DNA of 64,000 nucleotides from Embiotoca jacksoni (lineage: Eukaryota; Chordata; Actinopteri; Embiotocidae). Of this stretch, positions 37,101-47,612 are shown piece by piece (positions within the stretch are counted from its first letter, which is position 1; each line of letters begins with the position of its first letter). The notes beneath the pieces were generated by a model that did no database searches, was not told the origin of the DNA, and saw only the letters and a list, made by a program, of their open reading frames with translations. The stretch spans positions 248,001 through 312,000 of the forward strand of contig JAKOON010000087.1 in NCBI GenBank assembly GCA_022577435.1, in the 5' to 3' direction. A program made the translations under genes and the position numbers.

Positions 37101-39906
37101 TGCTGTCTGTTCCTCGTTTTAAAAGGCTGCATTACCGTAAAGTGACCTCGTTTTTTTTACCAGACTGTTCCTTTCACCACCCAATCATTAATGTGCACAT
37201 GGCTGATTATTATTTTTTTTAAATCTTACTGTGTAAATATTTTGAGAGCACCAATTGTCATCCCTACAATATTGTTTCAATATTGATATCCCCCTCCCCG
37301 ACTCAGACGAAACTCCGACCATCCCGTCCTCCTTCGGGAACTGCATCCTCTCCTCGCTGTCGCTGCCCCAGCTGGAGAAGGTCGTGATCGGTCCGGACCA
37401 CATCCAGCGTTCGTCGGACCAGATGCAGGGCTGCGTGACCGTCCAGGTGGAGGGCGAGACCGTGACGCTGCTGGACTTCATACAGATCGAACAGCCGCCC
37501 GGTTTGGTCGAGACCGACGACCCGGAGGAGCACGAGGTGACCGAGGAGGAAACGGTCGGCGACGAGTTGCGCGAGGACGCCGGCGACGCGCTGAAGCCGG
37601 CGGCTTTCCAACCGCTGAAGCAAAGCAAACGTCTCCAGCTGAAGAGGAAAGCTTTAAAGGACAAGAAAGACTCGGCGATGGCGAAGAGGCAGAGGAAAAA
37701 GTACTCCAACAACAAGACGTGCCCGGTGTGCGGGAAGACTTTCCTGCGAGCCGCCGCCATGAGGCGACACCAGGAAATCCACGACGCGAACCGCGACCTC
37801 AAGTACCAGTGCGGCAACTGCGACAAACGATTCAGGGACCATTACGACATGAACCGACACACCATGCGCGTCCACGAGAAGGGCGAGATGGGCGGCGGCG
37901 GCACCAAAGAGGAAGACGTGGCGGAGCCGTGCACCTCGGAGATGTCCGACAACAAAAGCTGCTTGCTGTGCGGGAAGTATTTCGCCCGCCAAGTGGACAT
38001 GGAGCGACACATGAAGTCCCACTCGGAGGACCGCCCGTACAAGTGCTCCTTCTGCGAGAAGAAGTTCAAGAACCTCTACGTCTTAAAGAGACACCAGAAG
38101 GAGATTTGTAAGAGCAGAGAGGAAAAGAGGCCGAAGAGGAAAGAGGCGCAGCGCTCCAATCTGCCGCCGCCGCCGTCGGAGGCGTCGTCGGACGGTAAAA
38201 TCTGTCCCATCTGCAGCCGCATCCTTCCCTGCACCGCCGACATCGCCAAGCACTTGCGGTCCCACTCCGAGGAGCGGCCCTTCATCTGCATCGCCTGCGA
38301 GAAGGGCTTCAAGTACAAAGACACGCTGAAGAAGCACCAGATCATTCACGGCCACGAAGGCATCCGGGAGGAGGAGAGCAAGACGGTGGAGCAGATTTTG
38401 GCCGAAGCGGACTCGCAGAATTGCGCCGACGCCGCCGAGAACAGAGAAAGCGGTCCGGACGCTCCGCGGGGTTGCCCGTCCGCGCCGGTGCAAAAGTTCG
38501 TCAGGAAAGGCCTCAAAGTGTGCCCGGTCTGTTCGAGGGCGTTCGACAGCGTCAAGACGTTGAACCGGCACGTCCAGTGTCACACGGACGACCGGCCGTA
38601 TCACTGCGTCCACTGCAAGAAGCGCTTCAAGCACATGCACGGGCTCAAGAGACACCAGATCTACGCCATCTGCCACAAGAAAAGCGCCCGTTTCCTGTGG
38701 AGGAAAGAGGCGAGGGCGGGGCCCAGCGACGCGGCCGGCGCCGACGCCGCCGCGCAGGGCTCCTCGCTCAAGATCCCCGTGTGGTGCTCGAACTGCGGCA
38801 AGCACTTCGAGTACCCGTCGGCGCTGAAGGAGCACCAGGACAACGTGTGCAAAGTGGACCTGAGGGAGATCATGAAGTGCGACGACTGCGGCAAGGAGTT
38901 CAAGAGCATGACGCTGCTCAAAGTGCACCAGAGGATCCACGACCCGCTCTACTGCAAAGAGTGCGGCAAGATCCTCGCCAACGAGGCGGCGTTCGAGAGG
39001 CACAAGCTGATGCACCGGCCGATGCAGTGCACGATGTGCGACAAGGCCTTCACCCTGCTGAGGCGCCTGAGGGAGCACTACGAGAAGCAGCACAACTTCA
39101 CGGGGCCGTTCCCCTGCTCGCAGTGCGACAAAACCTTCATCCAGCTGTCCTACCTCGCTATCCACCAGAGAATCCACAAGGGGGAGTTCCCGTACACGTG
39201 CAGCATGTGCCCGGAGAAGTTCCGGTCCTCCAACTGCCTGACGGTCCACCAGCGGAAGCACACCGGCGAGAAGCCCTTCCTCTGCTGGCAGTGCGGCAAG
39301 TGCTACCGCTCGGCCTCGGAGCTCACCGTGCACATGGGCACCCACTCGGAGGAGAGGCCCTGGGCGTGCACGCAGTGCGACATGGCCTACCGCACCAAGC
39401 TGCAGCTCACCAACCACGTGGAGCAGATCCACATCGGCGTGCGCTACCCGTGCAACAGCTGCGGGAAGCAGTTCATGAAGGAGACGTCGCTGAAGCGCCA
39501 CGAGCTCATCCACACCGGCGAGAGGCCGTACCAGTGCACGGTGTGCGGGAAGACCTTCCTGACCGCCAACGAGCTGCGGCTCCACAACCGCTATCACACC
39601 GGCGAGCGGCCGTACAAGTGCGAGGTGTGCGGCAAGGCCTTCATCCAGTCGGGCTACCTGAAGTCGCACATGCGCATCCACACGGGGGAGAAGCCGTTCA
39701 AGTGCGACGTGTGCGACAAAGGCTTCAGGCTGTCGTACCACATGAAGAAACACAGGCGGACTCACGCCGGCAAGCCAAAGAGCTACGCGTGCGAGGAGTG
39801 CGGGTTAGCCTTCCTCCAGAAGAAATCCCTGTGGGAACACTCGCTCACTCACGACGTGAAAATAGAAACGACTTTCACGGACCAAGTGAGAATAGAATTT
39901 CAGTAG
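34104..39906 (+). CDS. TIN2/TINF2-like N-terminal domain fused to a C2H2 zinc-finger array, complete gene model
   Basis: Seven exons keep one frame: 34104-34131, 35672-35874, 36049-36150, 36274-36369, 36460-36570, 36956-37079 and 37307-39906. They total 3264 bases, or 1087 residues plus a TAG stop. Residues of about 14-181 (LRLVSAAMWHIVQ, LLLGLRARVVLELC, ALQVLMLDFLSKLEKLLPVP) resemble the TRFH-like N-terminus of the shelterin protein TIN2 (Pfam TINF2_N). An acidic linker and a basic KRKALKDKKD stretch follow. From about residue 360 there are 21 C2H2-type fingers; the C-terminal ones are joined by TGEKP/TGERP linkers. It is probably a nuclear DNA-binding protein. Telomere association is only suggested by the domain, and I do not recognise a specific ortholog or symbol. 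The start is the first ATG of a short exon whose phase fits exon 2. Confidence 0.85.
34132..35671 (+). other. intron 1 of the TIN2-like/zinc-finger gene
   Basis: The first 300 bases are CpG-rich and may belong to the promoter region. The rest is AT-rich with A and T runs. No exon is seen in it. Confidence 0.5.
35672..35874 (+). CDS. TIN2-like/zinc-finger gene, exon 2 (TRFH-like domain)
   Basis: The acceptor is TATTTTCCAG and the donor GTGAGA. The exon reads LRLFIPPLRLVSAAMWHIVQ, then VEEFICTVTDIVPELL and AQLLLGLRAR. These match the first helices of TIN2: a Trp/hydrophobic helix, a valine-rich helix, and the LxxGLRAR turn. Confidence 0.87.
36049..36150 (+). CDS. TIN2-like/zinc-finger gene, exon 3
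   Basis: This is a 34-codon phase 0 exon reading VVLELCQTEQVTDTETIEMH and ending LVSAWAAQ. VVLELC aligns with VVVELI of TIN2. The acceptor is GGTCGTAG and the donor GTTAGC. Confidence 0.86.
36274..36369 (+). CDS. TIN2-like/zinc-finger gene, exon 4
   Basis: This is a 32-codon phase 0 exon reading PSFADVEFPESNFVDQVELL and ending KEKFFQ. It is an acidic, helical linker inside the TIN2-like domain. The acceptor is CTGTTCCAG and the donor GTTTGT. Confidence 0.86.
36460..36570 (+). CDS. TIN2-like/zinc-finger gene, exon 5
   Basis: This is a 37-codon phase 0 exon reading DVFPTDFGPEYDSALQVLML, then DFLSKLEKLLPVPDIQQ. The last part aligns closely with the C-terminal helix of the TIN2 TRFH-like domain (YLCQLEKALPTP in human). 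The acceptor is TTTCTGCAG and the donor GTAGCA. Confidence 0.87.
36956..37079 (+). CDS. TIN2-like/zinc-finger gene, exon 6
   Basis: The exon reads TASLLSAAPAALEECAHSVP and LKTVLLYHTTLGHFDLS, and leaves after one base of an Asp codon at GTGAGT. The acceptor is TCCTCCTCAG. It links the TIN2-like domain to the finger exon. Confidence 0.84.
37307..39906 (+). CDS. TIN2-like/zinc-finger gene, exon 7 (21 C2H2-type fingers)
   Basis: The acceptor is CCCGACTCAG. This 2600-base GC-rich exon ends at TAG 39904-39906. It opens with an acidic linker, then a basic stretch (KRLQLKRKALKDKKD). The fingers run from CPVCGKTF at about 37720 to CEECGLAF near 39790. Two fingers use Cys as the last ligand (HQKEIC and HQDNVC, C2HC type). 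Fingers 14 to 20 are mostly regularly spaced with TGEKP-like linkers. The arrangement is typical of fast-evolving vertebrate multi-finger genes. Confidence 0.93.
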
Positions 39907-40096
39907 AAACCTTTTTTTTTTGTTTGTTTGGTTTTTTTTGGTTGTTGTTGTTTCCCTTTTAAGATGTCCAGGTTTTTTTGTTTGATCATCGACTTGACTT
40001 TTTTTGATTTGGTGATGTTTGTTTTGGTGATTCACATGTTATGAGACGGTACGTGTTGGAAACCAGTGATTCATTACTGCTTACGTCGCTTTCTGA

Positions 40097-40102
40097 AATA
40101 AA
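40097..40102 (+). other. polyadenylation signal of the zinc-finger gene
   Basis: AATAAA lies about 190 bases after the stop codon and is followed by T/G-rich sequence, so the 3' UTR is probably short (39907 to about 40125). Confidence 0.6.
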
Positions 40103-42420
40103 TCCGCCTCAAATGATTTTATTGCTTCATTTGTGTTTTAAGTTAAAAAAAAAAAAAAAAGAAGCGCTTCAGATTTTAGTCGGTATTCATTAATTTAATC
40201 AACAAGCAAAATGACGAACAAGTGAGTTACTCCAGTGTACACGTTGTTTCTATCCGTTTTATATCATTTTAAGTTCAATAATTTATGGTTTGGGCTGTTT
40301 GTTGGGAAAAAACAAGAACTTTTAAAAATTAAAATTGTGACTTTTTCTTTATTATTTTCTTCAGTTTTAGAACTAATGCAGAATTCATTTTTGTCCATTT
40401 AAAGCCCACAAATTTACAATTTTCTGTGTCAGATCTTGATGTCTTGAGAGACTGCAACCAGAATCTTTTGGTTGTTTTTTTTTTATTTGCAAATTGACTC
40501 AAACAATTAATCATTAAAGTAGTTACTGTTTAACTTTCTGTCACGCCACTAATTGACTTAGTAAAAAATATATTGTAAGACTTGATCTGTGATTAGTTCC
40601 TGTTTGTCAGTGAGTTAAATCAATGAAGGTCAAACTTTAAATCCAACTTAAAAACAGAAGCGCAGCAGTGACGTGTCCCGATTCAGTCCAAAGTTTAAGC
40701 TTCTTGTTTCTGCTGTTAGTGACAAAAAAACAAAACAATTTAAATAAATAAAACACATCAATTCACAAATCACACATCACAGGGTTCCCTGGAGTTAATT
40801 GCCAAGTTGTTTTCACCTGTGTTCTCAGCGTTGTTTCCTCACCATCCTTTTAATTCGTGTGAATGTTTTGCAGCTGTGATCACACTCGGGCGTGGAAGCG
40901 CAGGTGTTATAACAGTGGCAGCGTTCCCTTTTCGGGGCGGCTGGTGACACCAATGATTATAAAACGGAGCCGTGGTTGATTCCACCTGTGTGTTCACTAA
41001 TGTGTTAAAACGTCAGCTGTGTGAGGTTCAGTATGCAGGGTGGACATGATGCCGGTGGGCAGTCAGTAGTCTTCTCCAGCCAGTAGATGGCAGTATAGTC
41101 ATGATAATGAGGCCTCACCCTTTACAGGGGAACTGTATAAGCTGTCAGTCCCCCCCACCCGCCCCCCACTCCCACTCCCTTTCCTCTCTGCAAGCTTCCT
41201 AATGCATAAATAATACCCTTGTTTATCCTTCATTAACAGCCACATCTCAGTAAACACAGACATTTTTATACACGGAAGTCTGCAGGGAAGTTTGTTTGCA
41301 GCTTTTTCCACTTTATGCATAAACTTCACAACAATTTGCAAATTCATGCTCTGCTCTTCCTCGCAGTGTGTGTGTCACCTGACTGTCGACGCAGCAGAGT
41401 GAAAGATGAAGCAGCAGCAGCAGCATCCCCGTGTTCAAGAGAAACTGCTCCCATCTCTCAGGACAAAAAAAAAATCAAAAAAGAAATATCAAAGGCCGAC
41501 TGAGTCAGAATCTCTCTGGAGTGTTGGGAGCAGATCACTTTTTAACCCAAAGCATATTGATTTATATGGGGCTGTAATTGCTTCAGTGTGTCCTGGATTA
41601 TTCCCCCCAGTAATTGAGGCCTGGCAGCGGGGCTCTTTACTAGACATAGCCTCCTCGGTGCCAGGTGGTGGGCAGAGAGGAGCACCGCACCCACTCCCCC
41701 AACCGGCCGGAGGGGAGCCTTGGAGCCGGTGTCCCCGCCCGACCTGCAGCGTGCCGTCTCTCGCAGGCCCCTCGTCCAGCTCAAACTACAGCACGAGGCG
41801 GCGCATCGAAGCCGGAAAGCACTGACGGCTCGCTGCAGCGTCACCGAGTCCTCAATCTACGCTTTGCTTGGGATGTTTGGCCTCTCGCCTGTGGTTTGTC
41901 TCTCCAGGATTAGTTGTGTTTACTGAAACCACACATTAAGGCTGTCATTACTCTTACATGCTATTGTTCAGCATTTTTTGTTTTGTGTTTGTGTTTCTGA
42001 CTCGGTGGAACATTCCCGGATTTTGTAAGAGATGGGAATGTTTGCACGCTCTAACAGGTCTGGAGATTAATGTGGTCACAAAAATACACAGGTTAGACAA
42101 AATAATGTCAAGGCTCCACACCCGGGAAGGACCCGGGTCGCTTATAAAGCCGACACTGCTCTAACTTTTGTCTTTGCACCTGCAGTTCAATAAAGAGAGG
42201 TCATTAGGAGTGGAAAACGATGTATTGAAGTAATGACAGTTTGACTTTTGGTGGATAGACTGAGACTATCAGGTTACTTCGTAGGGGGATGTCCCAGATG
42301 GATGTAGGAGCTAAGACACTGGAGGTGGTAGAGTGGAGTAGACAGATTTTAAAAATGAGTGTTTATGGCACCAAATCCCAACATGAGCAATCTTAGGACA
42401 GTAATGTCAGCAACCCAACA

Positions 42421-43140
42421 AATCTCCTACAACAAAGAGGAAAAACTTCCTTTTAACAGGAAGAAAAACCTCTTACAGCAAAAAGGGAAAAAATACTTTT
42501 AACAAGTAGAAATACTTCCTACAGCAAGAAGGAAAAACTCCCTTTTAACAGGAAAACGAACCTCCTACAGAAAGAAGGAAAAACTCCCTTTAAACTGGAA
42601 GAAAAGCCTCCGACAACAAGAAGGAAAAACTCTCTTTTAACAGGAAGACTAACCTCCTACAGAAAGAAGGAAAAACTCCCTTTTAACAGGAAGAAAAACC
42701 TCCGACAACAAGAAGGAAAAACTCCCTTTTAATAGGAAGATGAACCCCCTGCAGCAAGAAGGAAAAACTCCCTTTAAACTGGAAGGAAAAACTCCCTTTT
42801 AACAGGAAGATGAACCTCCTCAAACAAGAAGGAAAAACTCTTTTAACAGGAAGACGAACCTCCTACAGAAAGAAGGAAAAACTCCCTTTTAACAGGAAGG
42901 AAAAACCTCCAACAGCAAGAAGGAAAAACTCCCTTTAAACTGGAAGAAAAGCCTCTGACAGCAAGAAGGAAAAACTCCCTTTTTAACAGGAAGAAAAACC
43001 TCCAAAAACAAGAAGGAAAAACTCTCTTTTAAAAGGAAGACGTACCTCCTAAAACAAGAAGGAAAAATTCCCTTTAAACTGGAAGAAAAACCTCCGACAA
43101 CAAGAAGGAAAAACTCTTTTAACAGGAAGAAAAACCTGCC
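42421..43140 (+). repeat. 46-bp minisatellite
   Basis: About fifteen imperfect units of roughly 46 bases, each containing GAAGGAAAAACTCCCTTTT, AACAGGAAGAAAAACCTCC and a variable ACAGCAAG or ACAACAAG joint. Some units are half-length. Frames on the minus strand are open for over 100 codons only because the unit lacks stops. Confidence 0.9.
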
Positions 43141-43572
43141 CAAAAAAATCATTAAAACTCTCCTCTCAATGTGGTAGTTAAATTTTAACAAACAACAAGC
43201 TGTAAATACAACAGTTGGCTTGTTGAACAAGTAGGCAAAGTGTTGCTTTTTTACACACTAAGCACACAAGGTGTAACATTAACATATTAACATTTGGAGT
43301 TTATGCAGATTTCTCTGATTAGTGCTGTGAAATCGGTATTAATGAATTAAGCAGTAAATTTAGACCAAAAGCTCCTTTTTGTTTGTTGTGCGTTCAGCTA
43401 CTTGGAACGAACCACAATCAAATCCGCTTCCATCCACACTGAGCTTGTGTGTCTCTTGTTTTCATCACCAGTAAATGAGGGGGAACAGCCTCCAAGTTTA
43501 GTTTGTCGAAAATCCTGCCACAAACAGTTAAACTGTCCCAGAGATTTCTTCTTTTTTGGGGGGGTGTGGGGT

Positions 43573-43592
43573 GTGTGTGTGTGTGTGTGTGG
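43573..43592 (+). repeat. (GT)10 array
   Basis: A short GT run inside a G-rich segment that is followed by A15. Confidence 0.9.
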
Positions 43593-44710
43593 GAGTGTGG
43601 GGGGGGGGGGTTTAAAAAAAAAAAAAAAAGCAAAGTTTTGATCATCAACAGGCACCGCAGAATTTCCTGGCCTTTTTGCCAAAAATCCCGTGACCCCTGC
43701 GTGTTACTACGGAAACACAGCGTATCAAAACAAGCACCCCCATTTTCTTGCATTTGCTCCATGACGCACCTTTATTTCTTCCATATGACCGACGTATATG
43801 GCACAGCGGAGGGCCTTGATAACAGTATGCGCTGCGAATGCACGGACAGCTGTGCCACACACACACACACACACGTACACGTACAGCAATAACCACCACG
43901 CTTCGCTTTCTCTATTCCCAATACGTAATTTTGTTTTACATGAGTTGAGAACTTGTGATGTTTGGGAGATGCTTGTTCACTTGTGTTCAGTGTTTCTGCT
44001 CACGCAGGTGTTCGTCAGCAGGATTTTAATTCCCCGGAAGAACACAGAGTCCGCTTTCCCCTTAAAGATGTCCTTCTGGGTGAGTTTTTTTGTTTGTATT
44101 TTGCAATGATTACTTGTTTATGAACTTCTCTCGCAATATAAATGTTTTGATTGGTGCCTTTCGGGAGGGTAAATCTGCTTAATACGAGTACGATTGAGCA
44201 CCATGTGTCTCTAAACGAAGGGAAATTGATAGCACCTGGGTCAAAGTGCCGCTAATTTGCCAGGCCTTGCTCTGATTGGCTAACAGATGTCAAGTGACAA
44301 GAAGGTTTGGGAAGCCAGTACTCTGGTTTGTGTTGGGGATTTGGGGAAGAGGGTGGGCAGGTTTTTGTTCTGGTTTGTTTTGTTTTGTGGCAGCTCTGAA
44401 TGATTTTGAATTATTTAAAAGCCCCAAAACAAATAATCACCGCCTGCGTGTGTGTCCGTCCTCTCCCTTAATATCACCAACACAAGAGAAGACGCACACA
44501 AATAAGAAAATCTGAAATTACCCCTTCAATCACTTGAAACAGATACCCTCATTTCATTGTTTATGCACCACTTCTTTTTTTTTTCTTTCTTTTTTTTTTT
44601 TAATGTTTTTAGTCAATGGATTGAAGGAGGAAGCGTAACACAGAAACCACTGAGCTGGAAAAACCCTCAGACTAATCAACACAATGGAGAAGGATTGCTC
44701 TCCTAATCAA

Positions 44711-44742
44711 GTGTGTGTGTGTGTGTGTGTGTCCTCAAGTGA

Positions 44743-44787
<45 letters not shown>
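44711..44787 (+). repeat. two (GT)n arrays
   Basis: GT runs at 44711-44732 and 44746-44787, separated by CCTCAAGTGAACC. A CA run of similar length follows at 44904-44931, giving an inverted arrangement. Confidence 0.92.
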
Positions 44788-44788
<1 letters not shown>

Positions 44789-44897
44789 CCCTAAATGTAT
44801 CCCCAGCCTCACACTTTCCCTCCCATCTTGGATACCAGCCCTCCATCCTCACCGCGTTCACGCAAAAACCAAACGCTTCATCTGGCTTTTCATGACC

Positions 44898-44903
<6 letters not shown>

Positions 44904-44928
<25 letters not shown>

Positions 44929-44931
44929 CAC
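44904..44931 (+). repeat. (CA)14 array
   Basis: A CA run complementary to the GT arrays about 120 bases upstream. Confidence 0.92.
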
Positions 44932-46440
44932 CACCGTCGCATTCATTTGCATTCAGCGCTGCTGTCTGTGTCCCTCTCACTCGGACATTTGTTTGGCAGG
45001 ACGGACCCAACGGGATGCTGTCAACGCTGCAAAAAATTTCCATCTTTCACGAGCCTTTCTGTGCTGCGTTGTGTTATAATGTAAGAAAAGCTCCAAATGA
45101 GGTGATAGAAGTCAGTTTGTGACCAAGAATCTTCTTTCTTTTTTTTTTGTATAACCCTCGTTTAACAAGACAGACTGAAGCAGATCATTATTCATAAATT
45201 CAAGAAATAACCCTTTTAACAGTGGAACTTGAATGCAAATACGTGACACTATCCCAGTGGCATCATTTCTTTTAAACATTTCCTCAAAGAAAAGTTTTTT
45301 TTTGTTTTTTGTTTTTTCTAAGATTCATTCCTGATCAAAACTGCACAGACAGACACTTTTTGCAGCGAACACCGTCTCCTTCCTCCAGTAGAAGGGAGTG
45401 AAAACAAGCCTTTTCCTGGTCAATGAGTTCACCGGGGTGGACGTCTCCTCAGACAAGGCTGTGGGGGGGGGAGAGGAGGGAGGAGGGTGTGGGGGGGGAG
45501 AGTGGTGGTGAGGGGGTTCAAAAGTCTTGCAACCAAAGAGAAAAGAGAAGGAGGGGAGGGAGAGAAACCTGGCACCGAGGCGGCTCAGAGAAGTGGGCAT
45601 TAGAGAAGGCGAGCAAGGGAAGGTCAGCCCCCCTCCCCCCCTCCTCCTCCTCCTCCTCCACCCTCCCTCTTCTTCTTCCCACTACTGCATCAGCAGATGT
45701 GCTGCACAAGCCCATCATCAATACTGCCAGACCACAGCGTCAGTGATAACAGGAAAGTCTGTGAAGCATTTACACGCTCGATTGTGTCGTCGTTTTTTGT
45801 TTTTTTTTTCAAAGTCAGCAGCCGGTGAAAGATGAGATGATTTGGCGTCTAAGTTCAGCTCCTGGCATGACAGACAGGGCTTACGGGCGTCAGTGACCAG
45901 GACGCGTCCCTGATCTGCCGCTAACAAGGTCATCGCCCTGGTTCGGAAAAGCAGCTTTGTCCTTCCGATCGGAGGAGCATCATTATCATATTCCACGTTG
46001 TATCAGCAGCTCCTGAACGCTGACGCAATCCACCAGAGACGCTGCCGTCCTGCCGGGGGGAGATAAGTCACAGATTGAGGTCGCGGAAACCGAAAATTAG
46101 GACTTATCGCTTTGCAGTAAACAAAAGTTGAGCAAAGGAGCTGAGATCTTTGGATGCAGATTAGTTGTTTTAATAACACCGACCATCTGTAGAAATGCGA
46201 TGGTGTTAAATCCAGCTGCAGCCATTTATTTCCATCATCAATTCATCTTCTCCTTAATGAATTAAAAATCATGATGGATGGCCATAATACGTTCACCAGA
46301 ATCACATTTTAAATAGCAAAAATATTCAATTTACTATCCTATTTCACATCTTAGAAGCTGGTATCAAAACTTTTCTGGATTTATTTATTTTTAACAAAAA
46401 AAAAACGCAAGTGGCACATCAATAACCAACAGTTGTAATC

Positions 46441-46735
46441 CTTAAATTGGTTTGAGGGGTTTGGGGATGTGAGAGGGTTTGGGGGGGTTGAGGGGTTTGG
46501 GGGATTTGGGGATGTGGGACGGTTTGGGGGGGGGTTGAGGGCTTGGGAGGTCGGGGATGTGGGAGGGTTTGGGGGCTCGGGGATGTGGGAGGGTTGGGGT
46601 GGTCGAGGGTTTGGGGGATTTGGGGATGTGGGACTGTTTGGGGGGGGTTGAGGGTTTGGGAGGTCGGGGATATGGGAGGGTTTGGGGGCTCGGGGATGTG
46701 GGAGGGTTTGGGGGGTTGAGGGTTTGGGGTTTCGA
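46441..46735 (+). repeat. G-rich minisatellite
   Basis: Imperfect tandem units of the type GGGGATGTGGGAGGGTTTGG with GGTTGAGG or GGCTCGG joints. On the minus strand they extend the integrase C-terminal frame into a Pro-rich PPNPPTSP-like repeat. The many G3-G8 runs could form quadruplexes. Confidence 0.88.
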
Positions 46736-46960
46736 GCTGGAAGAAGGAAGCAATACAAGTACCTTTTCTCCCGGTGTGAATTGCCTCAGCTTGGCCCCTC
46801 TGTTGTACAGCCGTTGTTGACGCTCCTGGGCCTGGAGCAAATTCTCACGTGACATCTGACCCAGTGTGTGGAGTTTTTCTCGCAGGTCCAGGACGTACTG
46901 AATTTCACTTTTGCCGGGGCGAGGACCCTCCTCCCAGTTTTCCTTAAGCAGGTCGAGCAA
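46736..46960 (-). pseudogene. retrotransposon integrase C-terminal fragment, shifted frame
   Basis: A second minus-strand frame carries the expected continuation (LLDLLKENWEEG, then LREKLHTLGQMSRENLLQAQ and FTPGEKVLVLLP), the integrase C-terminal region with the usual GxxVLVLLP strand. It then runs into the G-rich minisatellite. The change of frame against the core fragment shows that the element is dead. Confidence 0.8.
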
Positions 46961-47558
46961 CCCCTTGTGGTTTCCTGCCAAACAGCAGTTCAAAGGGAGA
47001 AAATCCCGTCGAGGCCTGGGGGACCTCCCGCACTGCAAACAACAGAGGATCAAGCCATTTATCCCAATTATGTTCATCGTCATGTATAAATTTACAAATC
47101 ATGGACTTTAAAGTCTTATTCAGACGCTCCACAAGACAATCAGTTTGTGGGTGATAAACACTGGTCCGAATAGACTTAATGCCCAGTAATCCATAAAGTT
47201 CTCTTAGTGTTCGTGACGTGAACTGGTCAGTCAGAATCTCTTTCGGGATTCCGACTCGGGAGATGACCTGAAACAGAGCCTGCGCAACACTCTTTGCCGA
47301 AATGCTGCGCAACGGCACTGCCTCGGGATATCGTGTTGCATAATCCACCAGGACTAACACAAAGCGATATCCGCGTGCGCTCCTGTGAAATGGCCCGATG
47401 AGGTCCATGCCAATACGTTCAAATGGGACCTCCATCAAGGGTAGAGGATGTAAAGGCGCCCCAGGAATGGCCGGCTGGTTTACCAGTTGACACTCCGGGC
47501 AAAATGCACACCAACGGCGCACATCGTCGTGAACGCACCCCCGTACACTGGCCCGCAC
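46944..47558 (-). pseudogene. retrotransposon integrase fragment
   Basis: The fragment carries the end of the zinc-binding region (WCAFCPECQ) and the catalytic core, with Asp in IGMDLIGPF (residue 52), Asp in ILTDQ (residue 111) and Glu in VERLNKTLK (residue 144). The TDQ motif is followed directly by FTSR, so about three residues usually present there are missing and the D-E spacing is shortened. The frame ends at 46944 after FGRKPQG, and the C-terminal part continues in another frame. Confidence 0.85.
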
Positions 47559-47612
47559 CCCCCGTACACTGGCAATCTGTCCCCAAGATTAGGGGGTGCG
47601 TAAGGCAGGAGG

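Noticed and set aside
38083..39765. A 560-codon open frame on the minus strand and a 513-codon frame in another plus frame, both inside the zinc-finger exon
   Set aside because: They are by-products of GC-rich codon use opposite a strongly homologous zinc-finger frame. Their translations are low-complexity and match nothing.
42889..43230. A hydrophobic minus-strand frame resembling a membrane protein
   Set aside because: It is the reverse reading of the 46-bp minisatellite, and its periodicity equals the repeat.
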